This document shows positions 38,445 to 51,776 of a stretch of 64,000 nucleotides of DNA, one piece after another (the stretch's first letter is position 1; each line of letters begins with the position of its first letter). The notes beneath the pieces were generated by a model, which was not told the origin of the DNA, did not search any database, and was given only the letters and a program-made list of their open reading frames with translations. Where the stretch lies: assembly GCA_013399875.1 (NCBI GenBank), contig VXAZ01007998.1, positions 1 to 64,000 of the forward strand, read 5' to 3'. The stretch is from Gymnorhina tibicen (taxonomy: Eukaryota; Chordata; Aves; Passeriformes; Artamidae). Made by a program: the position numbers and the translations under genes.

Positions 38445-41400
38445 AAAATATATACTGGATGCTAAAGATTAAAGTTTTGTCAAAGCTCTTTGTTTTGTTC
38501 TCTATGAATGCAGGTCTCCAATGACAGCATGTCATTTGTTATTATTTATCACAAGGCTGCGAGTCACATAAGACTGCTCTTGTTCTTTAGTTCCCTGCAT
38601 GTTGCTCTGTGTAGCGTTTCACATTGCTTGCATTCACTTTCTAATCTGTGCATTGGGAAAAAAAGTGTCCCTTCTGACACTGGGAATCAACCTAGTGAAA
38701 CTACCGATACAAGTAATTGTAACTGAGAGAATAGTTTAATTTCAAGCTAATTTGAAGAACACCAAGAATTCACCAGTTTTAAGCAGCTGTGTATTTCAGA
38801 AGGGATATATATTCTCTTAGAGCATACTGCACTGAGTAAGCTATGACACTAGAAGAAAATAGAGCTCAACTAGCAGTGGAGAACCCATGAGTTCTAAATT
38901 CTTGCTATCACTGTATGTGTAGTCAGAAAGCAAAATTGCAGTATGCCTTTGAGATATGATTCTAATTTAATTCCGATTAAATTATGAACACAATAGATTA
39001 TATTCTATCTAGTCCTATGAATACTTGATATTACATATAATAATTTGAAAATTATTAGCATTTGAAAAATAATGGGGAGAGTATTAGAAAGGAAGTCATA
39101 TAGTAAACAAGAAAGTCAGATTTGTAAAGAAAAATTGTGATTCCACTTAAAATAAAGCTAAAAAAATATTTTTTTGCCTATCATGGTCTAAACTTACTAA
39201 CCTTTGCAGATTCTGCACAGCTGGGGAACTTCATATATCAAAAATATTTATTTGCACCAGGCCAACACTTCGAGTTGACCTAAACAAAATTTGCACTCGT
39301 CAAAGACACTCCTTTTCCTTTTCTCCCAAATCCAACAAGCACTTTTAGAGCTGACAAAGGCCATTTTAAAGAGCAGTAGTAAGGGGCCTTACAAAAGCAG
39401 ATCTAGGAGAGTGAAGGATATCTCTCAGAAAAGTCTCCCACGAGGGTGCAATCTCTTGTCTAGGAGTACGTGTGCAGAACTAAGTGTAGCATCTTCCTCA
39501 AAGGACTGTGTCCCCCATATGGCAGATTTGGATCCAGAGGCAGCTGTACCATTCAGCACATACAGAAGCAAGACAGAAGAGCTGCAGTGTACCTGGCACA
39601 TCTTGGCCATGTCCTGTGCTCACACCAGTCCTCCTGTCTCTCAGGCATGGAAAGTAACTGTAAATACCTAAACCCAGTGCTGTCTCTGGTCTTGAATCCA
39701 CATGCAGAAAGAGGTAAAGTAAGGTCAGATAGGGTTATTTTCTGAAGCCCTGGGGATCTGCTCATGTCCCCAGTTTCTAAGGAAGGAGAGGTGCAGCAAA
39801 TTAAGCACATTGCCCCTATGGCACTTCATCACAGAGCATGAAGGCTTTTCAGCCCTTAGCAGAAAAATAGAAACAAGGAAATAAAAACCTAGGGATGGAA
39901 TGAGATGATGAGAGCAATGAAAGCAGCTGCCAAAACTGAGCCCAAAGGCAGAAGGTCTGCTAGTGACAGACGGTAGTGACCAAAACAGTGCTGGAAGCAG
40001 AGACCATATGCAATATTTATTTATTTGAGGTTTATCAGTTCCTATGTGTGCTCCTAACAAACTGCTTATAACCAAGGTTCCTTTGGCTAAAGTTTTAATG
40101 ATACTTGCCCATCTGCACAGTTTCAGTAGTATATGATGTGTCTGGTAAATGAAGGTCTTCCTTAGTCAAAACCCTCAAATTATATCTTTTGTCTAGTTAG
40201 TATAAAGAATGGAGGCAAAATCATTGGTGCCAGGATCATCTTTAGGAGTGGAATAGAAATGTCCCAAGTTCCAATTCTCTTGTAAGTGGTCAATTAATAA
40301 ATGGGATAATGTGAATGCAGCTTCTTTTCCTGAGTTGTGTAAATCACACCTTGGCACACTAGAAAATGATGCTTTTCTTGGTCAGCTTATAATATATTAA
40401 ATGTAACTTGTAATTTATCTCCACACAGAATTTTCTTGTTTCATAGGTCCCTGAGGAGGCTGGGGGTATCACACAGATTCTATTGAATGCTTCATTCAAG
40501 TTCCCACCCTGCAGTTATAGAGCTGTCACAAAAAAACCCTCTATAATTGTTAGATAAGATGATTTCAATATGGCTACATCATCTGTTTCATTATTTTAAT
40601 TTTAAAAAAATTTTAGTTAAAGAAAACCCAACTCAAAATATGAAATTTCTTATGCAGTATCCATCCTCCTTCAGAGACCAAAAACAGTGTCATCATGTCA
40701 TACCTAACATGCATACCACTTTTTGGCTTAGTTTTATCACAACTTCTTGCTTTTTTAATCTATCTTTCAATTATCTCTTTTCCTATAATGAATCTCAAAT
40801 CAACATCACTAAGAGGAAAAATAAAAAGTAATTGGTGGCTTGATAGATTTTGAGATAGTAATAGCCCTACTATAGAAAATAAGGATGATATTCAGCCTTT
40901 AATTAATTTATTTTCTTTGAATGTGCTTTGGAAGCAGATTTAGTTATAGGTCCCAGAAATGCTGTGACTAAGGTGGACCTGGAAGACATTTAAAGCTTTC
41001 AAATCTCAACAGGAGTTCTCTTTGGGAATTCAGAATGGCTTTGCTGTTGAAATGACAGGTATATTTCATACTGGCAGAATGTAATTTCACTATCTGGAAT
41101 TTGACCAAGATATCAGGGTCATGATCTTATTCTTAGGAAGAGAGTCTTGGGATTTTTAATCATCTCAAACAGTTGGGAGCTTGGTTTTATTTCTGAATTA
41201 AATTTAAACATTTCTCTCAGGACCATGAGACAATGCTGAAGCACCTGTTCGGTAAAGGTTCAGGCAAAAAATTATGTTGCCTGATTCTAACGCTTACCCT
41301 CACTAGCTGAATTTTCGTGCCTGATGCCATTTCCCATCCAAGAAATTACCAGGTATGACCATGCTCTGTATATGAGATCTGATGACAGCAGCCCAGCAGA

Positions 41401-43110
41401 GGAAGAACATGCTGGTGATGTTTTCACTGCCTTCCACAAATAACTAAACCTTTCTTTCAGATTGAGAAAATATTATTAGAAAGAGTCTCAAAAAATCCTC
41501 CTTCCAATTCGGTTAATCAGTACTAGCATAAACAAAGTAGCAGTGCGGTCAGGTATAGCAGAACCAAGAAAGCACATTCAGTTTAGTGCTGACAAGTAGC
41601 ACAACATATTTTAGGGCAAAGGAAAAAAGAGGAAATATTTGTCAAATGAAGAGGATCTTCAGCTTACTGAGCAAGAGCCCTTTTTACAATAACATGAGGA
41701 AAGGCCCTCTAGTCATCAGCGCAATTTGCAGCTGTAAGAATGGAAACAGAAGGGTGGGTTGTACTCCTGGAGGAATACATTATCAATCAAAGCAAGGGCA
41801 AATCCAGGAGACTTTCTGGGGAAAGGCAAGTACGGAGAAAATGCTCCTCCCTGAAGTTTGCCACCTCCTTCACTTGTGAAATCTTGTATTAAAATCTTTA
41901 TTTTTGGTTGATCCATCCCAGCTGGATGGAAGATTGAAGGATTAAAGATCAGCCCATAGGTAACACCTAGCACCATAAAAATAAGAATTTTGGGGTGTCC
42001 ATTGCTGAGCCTGCACGGTAGTGGGGAAGGGGCAGAAAAATTTTTAAGCAGATTTAAAAATCTATTAAACTAAGCCAGTTTCAAAATTAGCCTACTTCCA
42101 TGCCACACAGAAACGCTTTGAAGAATCTTTGAGGCTGGTGGAGGGTGGAAAGAAAAGTGATTGTTGGTACTTTGTAAGTTAGATATATAACTACGTCAGT
42201 GATTGAAGACACAGTCTGCCTTTGTTTGCAGTGCAGGGCAGGAAACTCTTTGTTTGACTGTAACTTGAAGGAAACATGAATGCATAGTAAGGGAGAATGG
42301 TTGAGCAGATTTTTATCAGGAGTCAGGAGGTAGCAACTTCACTTAGTGAAGAAGGGCAAGAGAGAATAAATTGAACTGTCTTAGTAAGTATATTTTGCTT
42401 GATGTATCAAAAGAAGCTACCTGCTTGCTAGTACATGTTAGATTTCTAAAGATAGGCACCTACATATTCAGCACTCTGGCATCCCCTTAGCTTCCTGACA
42501 GCTGGGAGGGCAAGGAGATGGAGTAGTGAAGTTTGATTGTAAAGAGCAATGGAGAGTAAATATATGTATGCTGATGAACTGAACCCATTGAGAAAGTCTC
42601 TTTACCTACAAGGTAAAGAAGAGGGTTGAACCGAGGAAAAAAGAGTAACAATAAGAAAAAGAGTACATAGTACAGAAAATTTAGAACCATGACCTATGTC
42701 TGAGGCATCTAATACACTGCAGCCATTCAAAATGCAATTCGCTTCAGGCCCAAAGATTATTGGGCAATACGTGAAATAAACAGCAGCCAGACAAAAGGAA
42801 AATCATACAGATTAAGGGCCAATAGATCTTTATTGCAGTGACCATGCACTGTACTTGGGTACAAAATATATTTACAGGGTGATCTATACTGTGTATATAA
42901 CATTACATTATACATGTGCACTCAGGATTACCAAGGCTGGGAAAATGAAATACTGTCTCCAGAACCTTTTTTCCAAAACTCTTTTCTTCTGAGAAAAACA
43001 AGCCAATTACTCTAGCATAATGACACCCAAACCCTCTACCCACTGGCTAAAATGACACTAATTGGAAGCTTGACCAGCTGTGAGCCACTCAATATATCTT
43101 ACTATGCCAA
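38445..43110. other. Unique non-coding DNA between CR1 copies A and C
   Basis: No coding exon or mobile element is recognisable. The 126-codon frame at 39291-39671 and its antisense partners match no family I know and have no clear splice context. A minus-strand AATAAA near 42830 has no associated exon that I can see. Confidence 0.65.
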
Positions 43111-43114
43111 TGAC

Positions 43115-44545
43115 AGAATCATGTAATTGTTTGGGTTGGAAAGAAGCTGAAATATCATCTAGTCCATCTGCCCTGTCATGGGCATGGACATCTTTCCCTA
43201 GGTCAGTTTGCTTAAAGCTCTGCCAAACCTGACATTGAACACTTCCAAGGATGGGTCATCTACAGCTTCTCTGGGCAACCATTGTCTGACCACCCTCATA
43301 ATAAAAATATTCTTCTTAAAGAATCCTTCCTGGAATCTAAATCTACTCTTTTTATGTTTAAAACTTTTCCCCTATTCTGTCACTACAGGCTGTGGTCCTC
43401 CTCCTTCTTTCTTGTACATCCCCTCTAAGTATGAAAGGCTGCAATAAGGTCTGCCTGCATCCTTCTCTTCTCCAGGCTAAGCAACTCTGCAGGTCTCTCA
43501 GCTTCTTTTCATAAGAAGGATATTCCAGCCCTCTGATCATTTTTGTAGCTCTCCTCTGGACCTGTTCTAGAAGGTCCCTGTCTCTTTTGTACTGTGGACC
43601 CCAGAGCTGGATGAAATACTCCAGGTGAGTTCTCATGAGAGCAAAGCAGAGGGGGAGAACCACCTCCCTCAAACTATTAAACACACATTCTTTTATGCAG
43701 CCCAGGATATTGGCTTCCTGGGCTACAAGGAGACAATGCCAGCTAATACTCCCAAGATCTCTCTAGGGCTGTCCTCAATCCATTCATAACCCAGTCTGCA
43801 TTGATATAGAGGATTGCATCAACCCAGTGCAACACCTTGAACTTGGTCTTGTTGAAATTCATGGGGCTCACATGGGCACTCCGCATGCCTATCAAGGTCC
43901 CTCTGTATGGCATCCTGACTTCAAGCATATCAACAGCATCACTCAGCATGGTGTCGTCTATAAACTTGTTGAGGGTGCACAGCATCCCAGTATTTATGCA
44001 ATTGATGGGGGTAATAAACAGTACTGGTCCAGGTACGGACCCTTGAGGGACACCACTTATTAGTCATTTCCATTTGCACATTGAGCCATTGACTAACTCC
44101 GTGGATGCGGCACAGAGTTAGTCAAAGGCTCAGTATGCAAATCCACATTGTTCCTTATCCACATCAAGCCTATCTCCCCACAATTAAGAGGAAAAAATAT
44201 TTTGTAGAACACTGTCAAATACCTCACAGAAGTCCAGGAAGATGAATCAGTTGCCCTTCTCTTGTCTGGTAATGCAGTCAGTCCAACATTTGTGAAGGAA
44301 CAGTTTCCTTGGTGACGCTACATCACCTGTCACTGCCCTACCTGCCATATGCTTCAACATAGCTTCCAGTATGACTTTTTCCATGATTTTATCAGTTACT
44401 GAAGTGAGGCTGGTGGGTAGTTCACAAAGCCCTTCATTTTGCTTTTTAAAAAAATAAGAGAAATTACCTTTTCTTTAGTCCCTGGGAAATTCATCAGACT
44501 GTCATACCTTTGATAGTGTGATGGAGTGGACTTGGCAACTATGAC
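43115..44545 (-). mobile_element. CR1 LINE copy C, 5'-truncated (3' UTR and RT)
   Basis: The plus strand is the antisense of a typical avian CR1 3' end, starting with an AGAATCATGTAAT-type tail followed by the GGTTGGAA block. It then runs through the C-terminal and catalytic parts of the reverse transcriptase to about 44545, where similarity stops. The endonuclease and ORF1 are absent, the usual result of incomplete target-primed reverse transcription. It differs in subfamily from copies B and D by its 3' end. Many indels; non-functional. Confidence 0.85.
43358..43985 (-). pseudogene. CR1 reverse-transcriptase remnant (copy C)
   Basis: The minus-strand frame 43358-43684 carries the RT C-terminal block (RTHLEYFIQLWGPQYKRDRD, then LLEQVQRRATKMIRGLE). 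The frame 43743-43985 carries the catalytic block as KFIDDTM, so both Asp of the family FADDTK motif survive with Ala changed to Ile. A frameshift between the two frames and further stops upstream leave no functional protein. Confidence 0.85.
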
Positions 44546-44549
44546 TATT

Positions 44550-46235
44550 CCAACCAACAAAATAAACTGTCCATGTTACTTATGCGAGGCCTATCAGTCC
44601 TAGCATTAATTTTGGATAAGCAATTAATGAGTTCCAAATAGTGGCACTGACAATTTTCGTATTTTCTGTTGCTACCACATCTTCTTGGAAGTCATTTCTG
44701 GCAGCAATGACTGATTAAGATTTCTGGCTTTAGATGAACAACCTCTGTTCCAACCAGATGAAGCCAAGTAAGATGGATGATGGGTTTCAGTCCTAATCTG
44801 GGCTCTGGAGTGCTTGCAGAAGGGGTTGTGCAGATGTTTGGGCAGCCCTCATGGGCCTGCAGTGGTCTGAGGATTTGTTTCTGCCTCCTACGCTGCAGTA
44901 GACTGCGCTGTGCAGCAGGACACTGCAATGGCTTCTGTGGAGTGTATGTGGTCCTTCAGCAGGACATTCCCTGACAGCTAGAGAGCAGATGCCATGCAAG
45001 CTCACGAAGGTCTATCCCCACAAACAGTGTGGGAGACCTTGCTTAGGAGATTATTCTTTATCTGCTTCTTCAACAAGTTTTAAACGGGTGTGCCAACTAG
45101 TATGACCTTGAACAACATCTGGAATTGCAGTGCAATTGGCAATGTGTGGAGCTACTTGCTTTCACATGGTAAACAGTTTCAGAAGTTCTTTGCTGCAATG
45201 CTTACTGGAATATAAGGGAGTATAAGAAATATCTTTCATTTTCTAATTTTGACCAACTTTCTTAAAAGATCTTTAAATAGTTTTATGTAATGCCATACCA
45301 CTGCTTAGTACAAGTGGTCAGTCACTGTAATAACACTAACCATGAAAAATTCTCTTAGTATTATAACATTGTGTAAAATTCTATAGGACATACTCCTTTG
45401 TTTTCTTCATTGACACTACTGAAATTCTCTGTACCATGCATTTTCCACATATCACAACTGTTCTAGATATAGAGACTTCTCTGTTAGAAACAAAAACCAC
45501 ACCAATAGACACACCCCACCCACACACAAACACAAAAAGTCACACGTATGTGTATGCATGCACACACATGGAAGGAAAAAGGTAGGAATGATTGTATTGC
45601 TTTTTTTTTCATTTATACAAGTGATTGTTTTGTGCCATCAGATCCAATAATGGACTCTAAGCTTCTGCCCACTTCTCCATGATCCCTCCATGAATCACAG
45701 GAACAATACAAAGCAGACAGCACAAAAACACCACAGCCCATTGGCAGCCTTTGGTACTTAGCAGCCTTTTTGTCAGAGGACAATTTGCCCAGGAATGTAC
45801 TGATGTCTGCTCTTTTTGAACACCTTCACGAGCTCTCTTCAGTCTATAGTATAAGCTTGAGTGATCTGTCTTCATTCTCAGTGCTTGTCATAGTTTAATA
45901 CCAGCCTACTGATATGAGATATGCAGTTGGGTAGATCATATTTCATCCAGGCTGGTCCATGATATATCTTTACCTCACAGTTGCTACATTTTGAAATAAA
46001 TATTTTCCTTCTTTTTTACCCATACTGTGTGGGAAGAGATGGGATGGAGTTGAGCTGCGGGCTGTGGGACACACCTGCAGAAGCACATGGCAGCACAAAG
46101 GAGCGTGTGGCGGCACAGAGAGGCTTGTATCCACCGGACCCTGGGGGGAGGCGGTGTCACACAGCAGACCCTTACAGAGAGCAGCCTGCTGGGAGCTGAC
46201 AGACGGGTGAGCAGCGCGTGATCACCCCCCAGAAG
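44550..46235. other. Non-coding DNA with a CA-rich patch
   Basis: No gene is recognisable. A CA-rich patch lies near 45503-45570. The frames near 44692-45005 are GC-richer but match nothing I know. A TGTCATAGTTTAATACCAGC stretch at about 45887 resembles the edge of a known avian LTR, but only about 20 bases match. Confidence 0.6.
45503..45570. repeat. CA-rich simple repeat, interrupted
   Basis: ACACA-type units interrupted by CCC, AAAA and TATG steps. Ordinary low-complexity DNA. Confidence 0.7.
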
Positions 46236-46238
46236 GAC

Positions 46239-46410
46239 AGTTAGAAAGCGCGTTGCTGACGTGGCAACATGGGATAGGTCACGTAGTGAGAATTACCATG
46301 TAAGGAAATACTGTGCCTTGAAAAAGTGTATAAAACCAGCTCGTTTCTTTTGAATAGATGATTCAGACTCCCTGCCGGTCTGGGTCCATGTCTTGGTTGC
46401 TCACAATACT
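46239..46410 (+). mobile_element. Short retroviral LTR remnant (candidate)
   Basis: About 170 bases with an LTR-like order: AGTTAG at the left edge (TGTTAG expected), a TATA box TATAAAA at 46329-46335, a decayed polyadenylation signal AATAGA at 46353-46358, and a right edge of CTCACAATAC (ACAATACA expected). It resembles a short avian ERV LTR recalled from memory. GC-rich DNA just upstream (about 46040-46238) may be the 3' end of an internal retroviral region, but no gene product can be recognised in it. No target duplication was found. Confidence 0.45.
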
Positions 46411-49400
46411 GCTCATTACATGAGGCCAAACCTTTCCCATAAACATCCATAACACTACTTCCTTATCATATTTAATTTGTGCTCAGCATCATGTATTTGA
46501 AATTTGCCTATTTTTTCCTGCCCATTAGAAAAAAAGAAACCCACAAAACACTGTGCTGCAGATGTACTGCCACTGTTGCCATTCATCCTTATTGTGTCAT
46601 TGCTTCCTTGTATTCTTTCATCTGCCTGTATCCAGCTAGGGTATTGTAAGTTGTTTGAGGCAAGAACCAGAATTTTGCTTCCTGTTTGGACATTGTCTGA
46701 AACAGTAAGGCTTCAGTCTCTAACGGGCGGGTAATACAAATAAGCAAATAAAGAATGACAATTTAAGAGATGTAAAGATTCCTTTTTCAAGTTGGCATAC
46801 CTTTTGTATAGGTAAAGTGTGAGTAATGACTGTAAAAAAGAGAAAAATGTCAGCAAAATAATTTCTTTTTTCTTTTACCTTTTTCTTATGGTAAACACTT
46901 CATGTTTGGCTGCTCTTCCTTTCTGAGGCATTCTCTGCAGCCCCAGGAGGGTGATCATACTGTGGAAAGATGACTTGGTATACATGGAGACAACTGATGT
47001 TTTGCATAGGAAAGTGCTGCTTTAACACACTTTTGAGAAGACAACTGAAGTAGACAGAAAACACTATTTTTATATCTTGTCCTAATCACCTCCTTCAGGA
47101 TATCACAGATATACAAATAATTGCTGAGTCTGGAAGTAGAAAAGAGCAATTTCTGCTACCAGGATTTTAAGGAGCTTTAAAAATTCATTTCCTTTCACAA
47201 TTTTCTAACCATGAATTAATTAGCTATATATGGTAATTTCACTTTCTTAATCATTGTCAATATTTGGAAGCTCCTTTTATAGATTTGTGATTAACTTTAA
47301 TTGTAAACTAATTACACTGTTCATAGTAATAGAGGATCTTGTGGGTTGACAGAGAATCTATAAATGATGCCCAGGAGACAGCAACAGATTGAATACATTC
47401 CAGTCTTGTCATCTCCATTTACTAACCAAGAAAGCCTCAGGACACCTAGTGCTCAATCTTGGGAGCTATTTTTGCTTCCATTAAAAAACTGAGAAAGAAT
47501 TTCAGCTGCCAGCTGAAGCGACATAGGTGAACTTTCCACTTCCTTCAAGTTTAAGCAAGGTGATAAGAAAGAAAAAATGGAACACAATGACAGACAGCAG
47601 TAGCTCAAATGAATTGCTTCTTTATGTGGTGGAGAATGGATTCTGTGCAGCTGTCTGAAAAAAAAGTCTTCATTCTTCATGCCTATTTCCTAAGAAAATA
47701 AAGCTGAAGATTCAGAAGAACTGGGGGATAACAAAGCACCCACCCTAGCAGAAGTGGGATTCAATCATACTTTCTGCATTATTTTCTATTTTTCCCTTGT
47801 TTCATCACTTATTTTATCTGTTGATACATACCCTTTTTTTTTTGGTAAATATTTCCATCTACTGCTGATCACTCTTCACTTCCCCAGAAAGCTTTGCTAT
47901 CACTAAAACTTAAATTCTGCTTCATGTTTCAATTATATTAACTGTAAATATTGGAGTATTTTCCTGCTTTCATTGCATCAGAGTACAAAATCATTGCTCT
48001 GCAGCAGTGTACAGCTTGCCATTTTGGGCTGTTTGCAAAGTACAGTTTGTGTGAGTACAGTACTCCCCAAGCTGAAACTAGGCAGTGGTCAAAGGGCAGG
48101 GTGAGCAAGAACAGTAAAAAATCATCATTGGTAGGGGGTGACCCAAAATATGTCTAGTATGTTCCTAAGAAGCTCACAGTAAGCCCTGTAGTGACTAGAT
48201 AATAGGAATGGACCAGGTGTAGTAACAACTTTCAAGGACTAGCACACATAGGCACTTGGACACTGATACAGAATATAAGGAAATTGAAGAACTGGAAGTT
48301 GTGTCCAGACTTACAGAAAAAAAGGGGACAGTCTGAATGAAACAAATGAGCAGACACATGAAGAGTTCTAGTTTCCACAACCAGCTCCATAAATCACATG
48401 ATTCCCACAGGATAAACTCCACCAGAGTGCAGTGACAGAGTTGGATGCAATGGACACCAAAAGCAAGTTAAAATAAAAACAGCAAATTAAAAGCACTTAG
48501 AGTGTTTCTGATATAGTTGACCTTCTTGGTCCAGAGATGTAACAGGATTCCATCTCTGTGCATCTTACTTGCCCTGGTTAAATTAGGGTTGTGCTTTAGA
48601 AAACAGAATAAAAGCAAAGGGTACACATATTGTGGAGGTTGTTTTCAGCCTGGCACTTCATCTGTGAGACTTGAGAGAATCCCACTTGCCTAACTGACGG
48701 ATCACACTGAGACTTTGACACTTGGTTCGTTGCTATGGGATAAAGAACAAATGCCTTTCTTTTACTTGATAGGGAAAAATTTAGAAAGTCTTGTATTGGC
48801 TGATACATTGCCAGTTCTGTTCATATTTGAGTCAGCACAGATATATCTGATTCATGTTATTCTTTTTTCTGTACTTTGATCACCAACAAAACCGTTCCTT
48901 TGTCTGAGGCTTATTGTTTTGTCCTCTTTAAAAAAGCAAGCAGATACTGCTTATTAGTTACATTTAATTTAGATTAGTACTACCTCTTCTTTCTTTTCTC
49001 CAGATGCCAAGATGAGCAGATAAATGTGTTTTAAGGAAAAGACAAAAAGTTGTAGTGCCAGAAGACTCTAGTTCAAGCATGGGGAAACTGCTTGAACGAG
49101 TCTGGGAAAAAGAGTGAAAAGAGGGAAATTTAAACAATTTCAGTTCAAATGATTCAATTCTTTGAATGGGTCTAATAGTCACATTTGCTAAGACTATGGA
49201 ACTGCTGCCTCCCAGGAGATCACTGAACATCTCAGCCCAACTGATGTACTCCTTTCATCTCACTCCATGTTTCATCTGGTGAGATCATAAGGACGCAGGC
49301 TCCAAGATAGGGGCACTGTGAACTTTTCACCCACGTGGGGCCTAAGGCAACCTTGAACGGGAGTCTCATTCTCTACATTCTGCCTGGCAGATTTCTCTGT

Positions 49401-49885
49401 TGTACCTATGTCCTATCAGTAGGTGTATCAGTAGATGTTTTGGATTCCCTAGCTACAGTTAAGTAGGCTATTCTCAGTGTCATAGCTGTCTGAAAGTAAA
49501 ACCACTACTGACCACTCAGGAAAATACACAACTGTAACCAGAGTAGAAAGACCTGGATGAAAGGAAGCAGAGAAAAAAAGACAGGCTTTTCTCTGAGAAA
49601 AGAACTCTATGTATATTTACTTTTGTAAAAGAGGGTAATACAATGGAAATAAAAAATAACTGTGAAGAGAGCAGTCCTGGATTTTTCATCTGTCTCTTCA
49701 ACAGCCTTCTGATGTCTAAAACAGATCAACTTTTAAAAAGCTGTTATAGATACAGGTATCACAGATTTTATCTCAGAGGAACTGGGGCTGGAGGACCTAC
49801 AATATCTCAGTGGCATAAAATCTAAAATTTATTCTCTAAGTGGGATCAGAAATTTTTCTGTTCTCATACTGTGATACACACACAT
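46411..49885. other. Unique non-coding DNA
   Basis: No exon, RNA gene or mobile element is recognisable. All frames are short and without family resemblance. Confidence 0.65.
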
Positions 49886-49889
49886 GCAT

Positions 49890-51776
49890 AGAGTCATAGA
49901 ATAAATTAAACTGGAAAAGATCTCTAAGATCATCAATCCAACTATTAGCCTAACATTGTTCAAGATGACCACTAAACTAGATCCCTAAGCACCATATCTA
50001 TGGGGCTCTTAAATACCCCAACAGGAGGTGACTCAACCAGTTCCCTGCGCAGCCTGGTCCAATGCCTGACCACCCTTTCAGTAAAGAAATTTTTCCTAAT
50101 GTCCAATCTGAACCTCCCCTGATGCAACTTCAAGCCATTTCCTTTTCTTCTATAGCATGGTACTTGGGAGGAAACCAACTCCTAGTTCACTACAACCTCC
50201 TTTCAGATAGTTACAGAGAGTTAAAAGGTCCCTTAGCAGCTTCCTTTTCTTCAGGCTAAACAACCCCAGCTTCCTCAACTACTCCTCTGGAGACTTGTCC
50301 CCCAGACCCTTCAACAGCTTTGTTGACTTTCTCAGGACTTGCTCCAGCACCCCAATATTTTTCCTTTAGTGAAAGTCCCAAAAGTGGTCACAGGATTCAA
50401 GGTGTTGCCTCACCAGGGCTGAGTACAGTGGATAGATATTCCCTGCCCTGATCCTGCTGGCCACACTGTTGCTGGTACAGGCCAGGATGCCATTGGCCTT
50501 CTTGGCCACCTGGGCACACCCTGGCTCATGTTCAGCTGCTGTCACCAGCACCCCCAGGTCCTTTTCCTGTGGGCAGCTTTGCAGCCACTCTGCCCCAGCC
50601 TGTGGGTTGTTGTGACCCAAGGACACAACCAAATATTTTCTTTAGTCAGACCTCACACCATTGGCCTCAACCTATTGATCCAGCCTGTCCAGATAACTCC
50701 AGATCAACACTCCTGCCCAATGTGGTGGTGTCTGTGAATTTACTGAGGATGCACTTAATCCACTCATGCAGATCATCAGTAACAATATTAAACAGAACTG
50801 GCCCCAGTACTGAGCCCTGGGGAACACCACTGGTGACTGGCCACCAGCTGGATGTAACTCCATCCACCACCACTCTCTGGGTGTGGCCATACAGCCAGTT
50901 TTTCACCCAGTGAACAGTGTGCCTGTCCAAGCCATGAGCAGACAGTTTCTCCAGGGGGATGTTGTGGGAAAGTGTCAAAGGCTTTAATGAGTTATAGGCA
51001 CACAAACTCCACAGCCTTTCTCTTGTCCACTAAGTGTGTCAGCCTGTCATAGAAGGGGATCAGGTTGGTCAAGCAGGCCTTGCCTTACTCAAACCAGAGC
51101 CTGGCTGGCTCTGACACTCCTGGGTTGTCCTCTACTTGCCATGTGATGGCACCCAGGATGCTCTGCTCCATGACCTTCCTCAGTACAGAGAAATAGGTCT
51201 GCAGTTCCCCAATCCTCCTTCTGGCCCTTCTTGTAGATGGGTGTCACATTTGCCAACTTCCAGTCACCTGAAACCTCCCCAGTTAGCCAGGACTGCTTCT
51301 AAAAGACGCAAAGTGGTTCAGCAAGCATTTCCACCAGCACCCTCAGTACCCTTAGATGAATCCCACCCAGCCCCGCAGACTTGTGGGTATCTAAGGGGTG
51401 TAGCAGGTAGCTGACCATTTCCCCTTGCCTTGTGGGGGCTTCTTTCTGCTCCCCATCCCTGTCTTTCAGCTTAGGAGGCTGGGTCCTCACAGAACAACTG
51501 GTCTGAGGCAAAAGACTAAGGCAACTGACTGAGGCAAAGACGGCATTAAGTACCTCAATCCCTCAACCTTTTCCCTCATCTGTTGTTACTATGTTTCCCC
51601 TTATATCCAATAATGAAGATTCTCCTTAGCCTTCTTTTTGCCACTAATGTACTTACAGATACATTTTTTTATTGTCTTTTATTACAGTAGCCAGATTAAG
51701 TTCTACTCTGGTTTTGGTGCCTCTAATTTCCTCCCTGTATAACTTCATGACATGCTGTAGTCCTCCTGAGATTCTT
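49890..51776 (-). mobile_element. CR1 LINE copy B, 5'-truncated (3' UTR, RT, linker)
   Basis: Antisense on the plus strand. It begins at the CR1 3' tail (GAGTCATAGAAT) with the GATCATC-TCCAAC block, passes the RT C-terminus, catalytic and finger regions, and reaches the endonuclease-RT linker at about 51776. There similarity stops only about 20 bases before the 3' tail of copy D. The recalled consensus matches well over nearly the whole length, so it is better preserved than copy A. The coding frame is broken. The 3' end differs from copies C and D, so it belongs to another subfamily. Confidence 0.9.
50366..51005 (-). pseudogene. CR1 reverse-transcriptase remnant (copy B)
   Basis: The minus-strand frame 50667-51005 shows consecutive RT blocks: [20 protein letters not shown], then [17 protein letters not shown], then the catalytic block as KFTDTTTLG. 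The family motif FADDTK has become FTDTTT, so one catalytic Asp is lost. The frame 50366-50632 continues in another phase with NPQAGAEWLQSCPQEKDLGV and CAQVAKKANGILAC, the RT thumb/connection part. The frameshift between the frames and the missing Asp make it inactive. Confidence 0.85.

Noticed and set aside
39291..39671. 126-codon plus-strand frame overlapped by several antisense frames
   Set aside because: Mutual overlap on both strands without any domain suggests low stop density, not coding.
42820..42900. Minus-strand AATAAA near 42830 considered as the 3' end of a host transcript
   Set aside because: No exon or coding tail is recognisable upstream on the minus strand, and such hexamers occur often by chance in AT-rich DNA.
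45887..45910. Possible edge of a common avian LTR (TGTCATAGTTTAATACCAGC)
   Set aside because: Only about 20 bases match and the following sequence does not continue the family.
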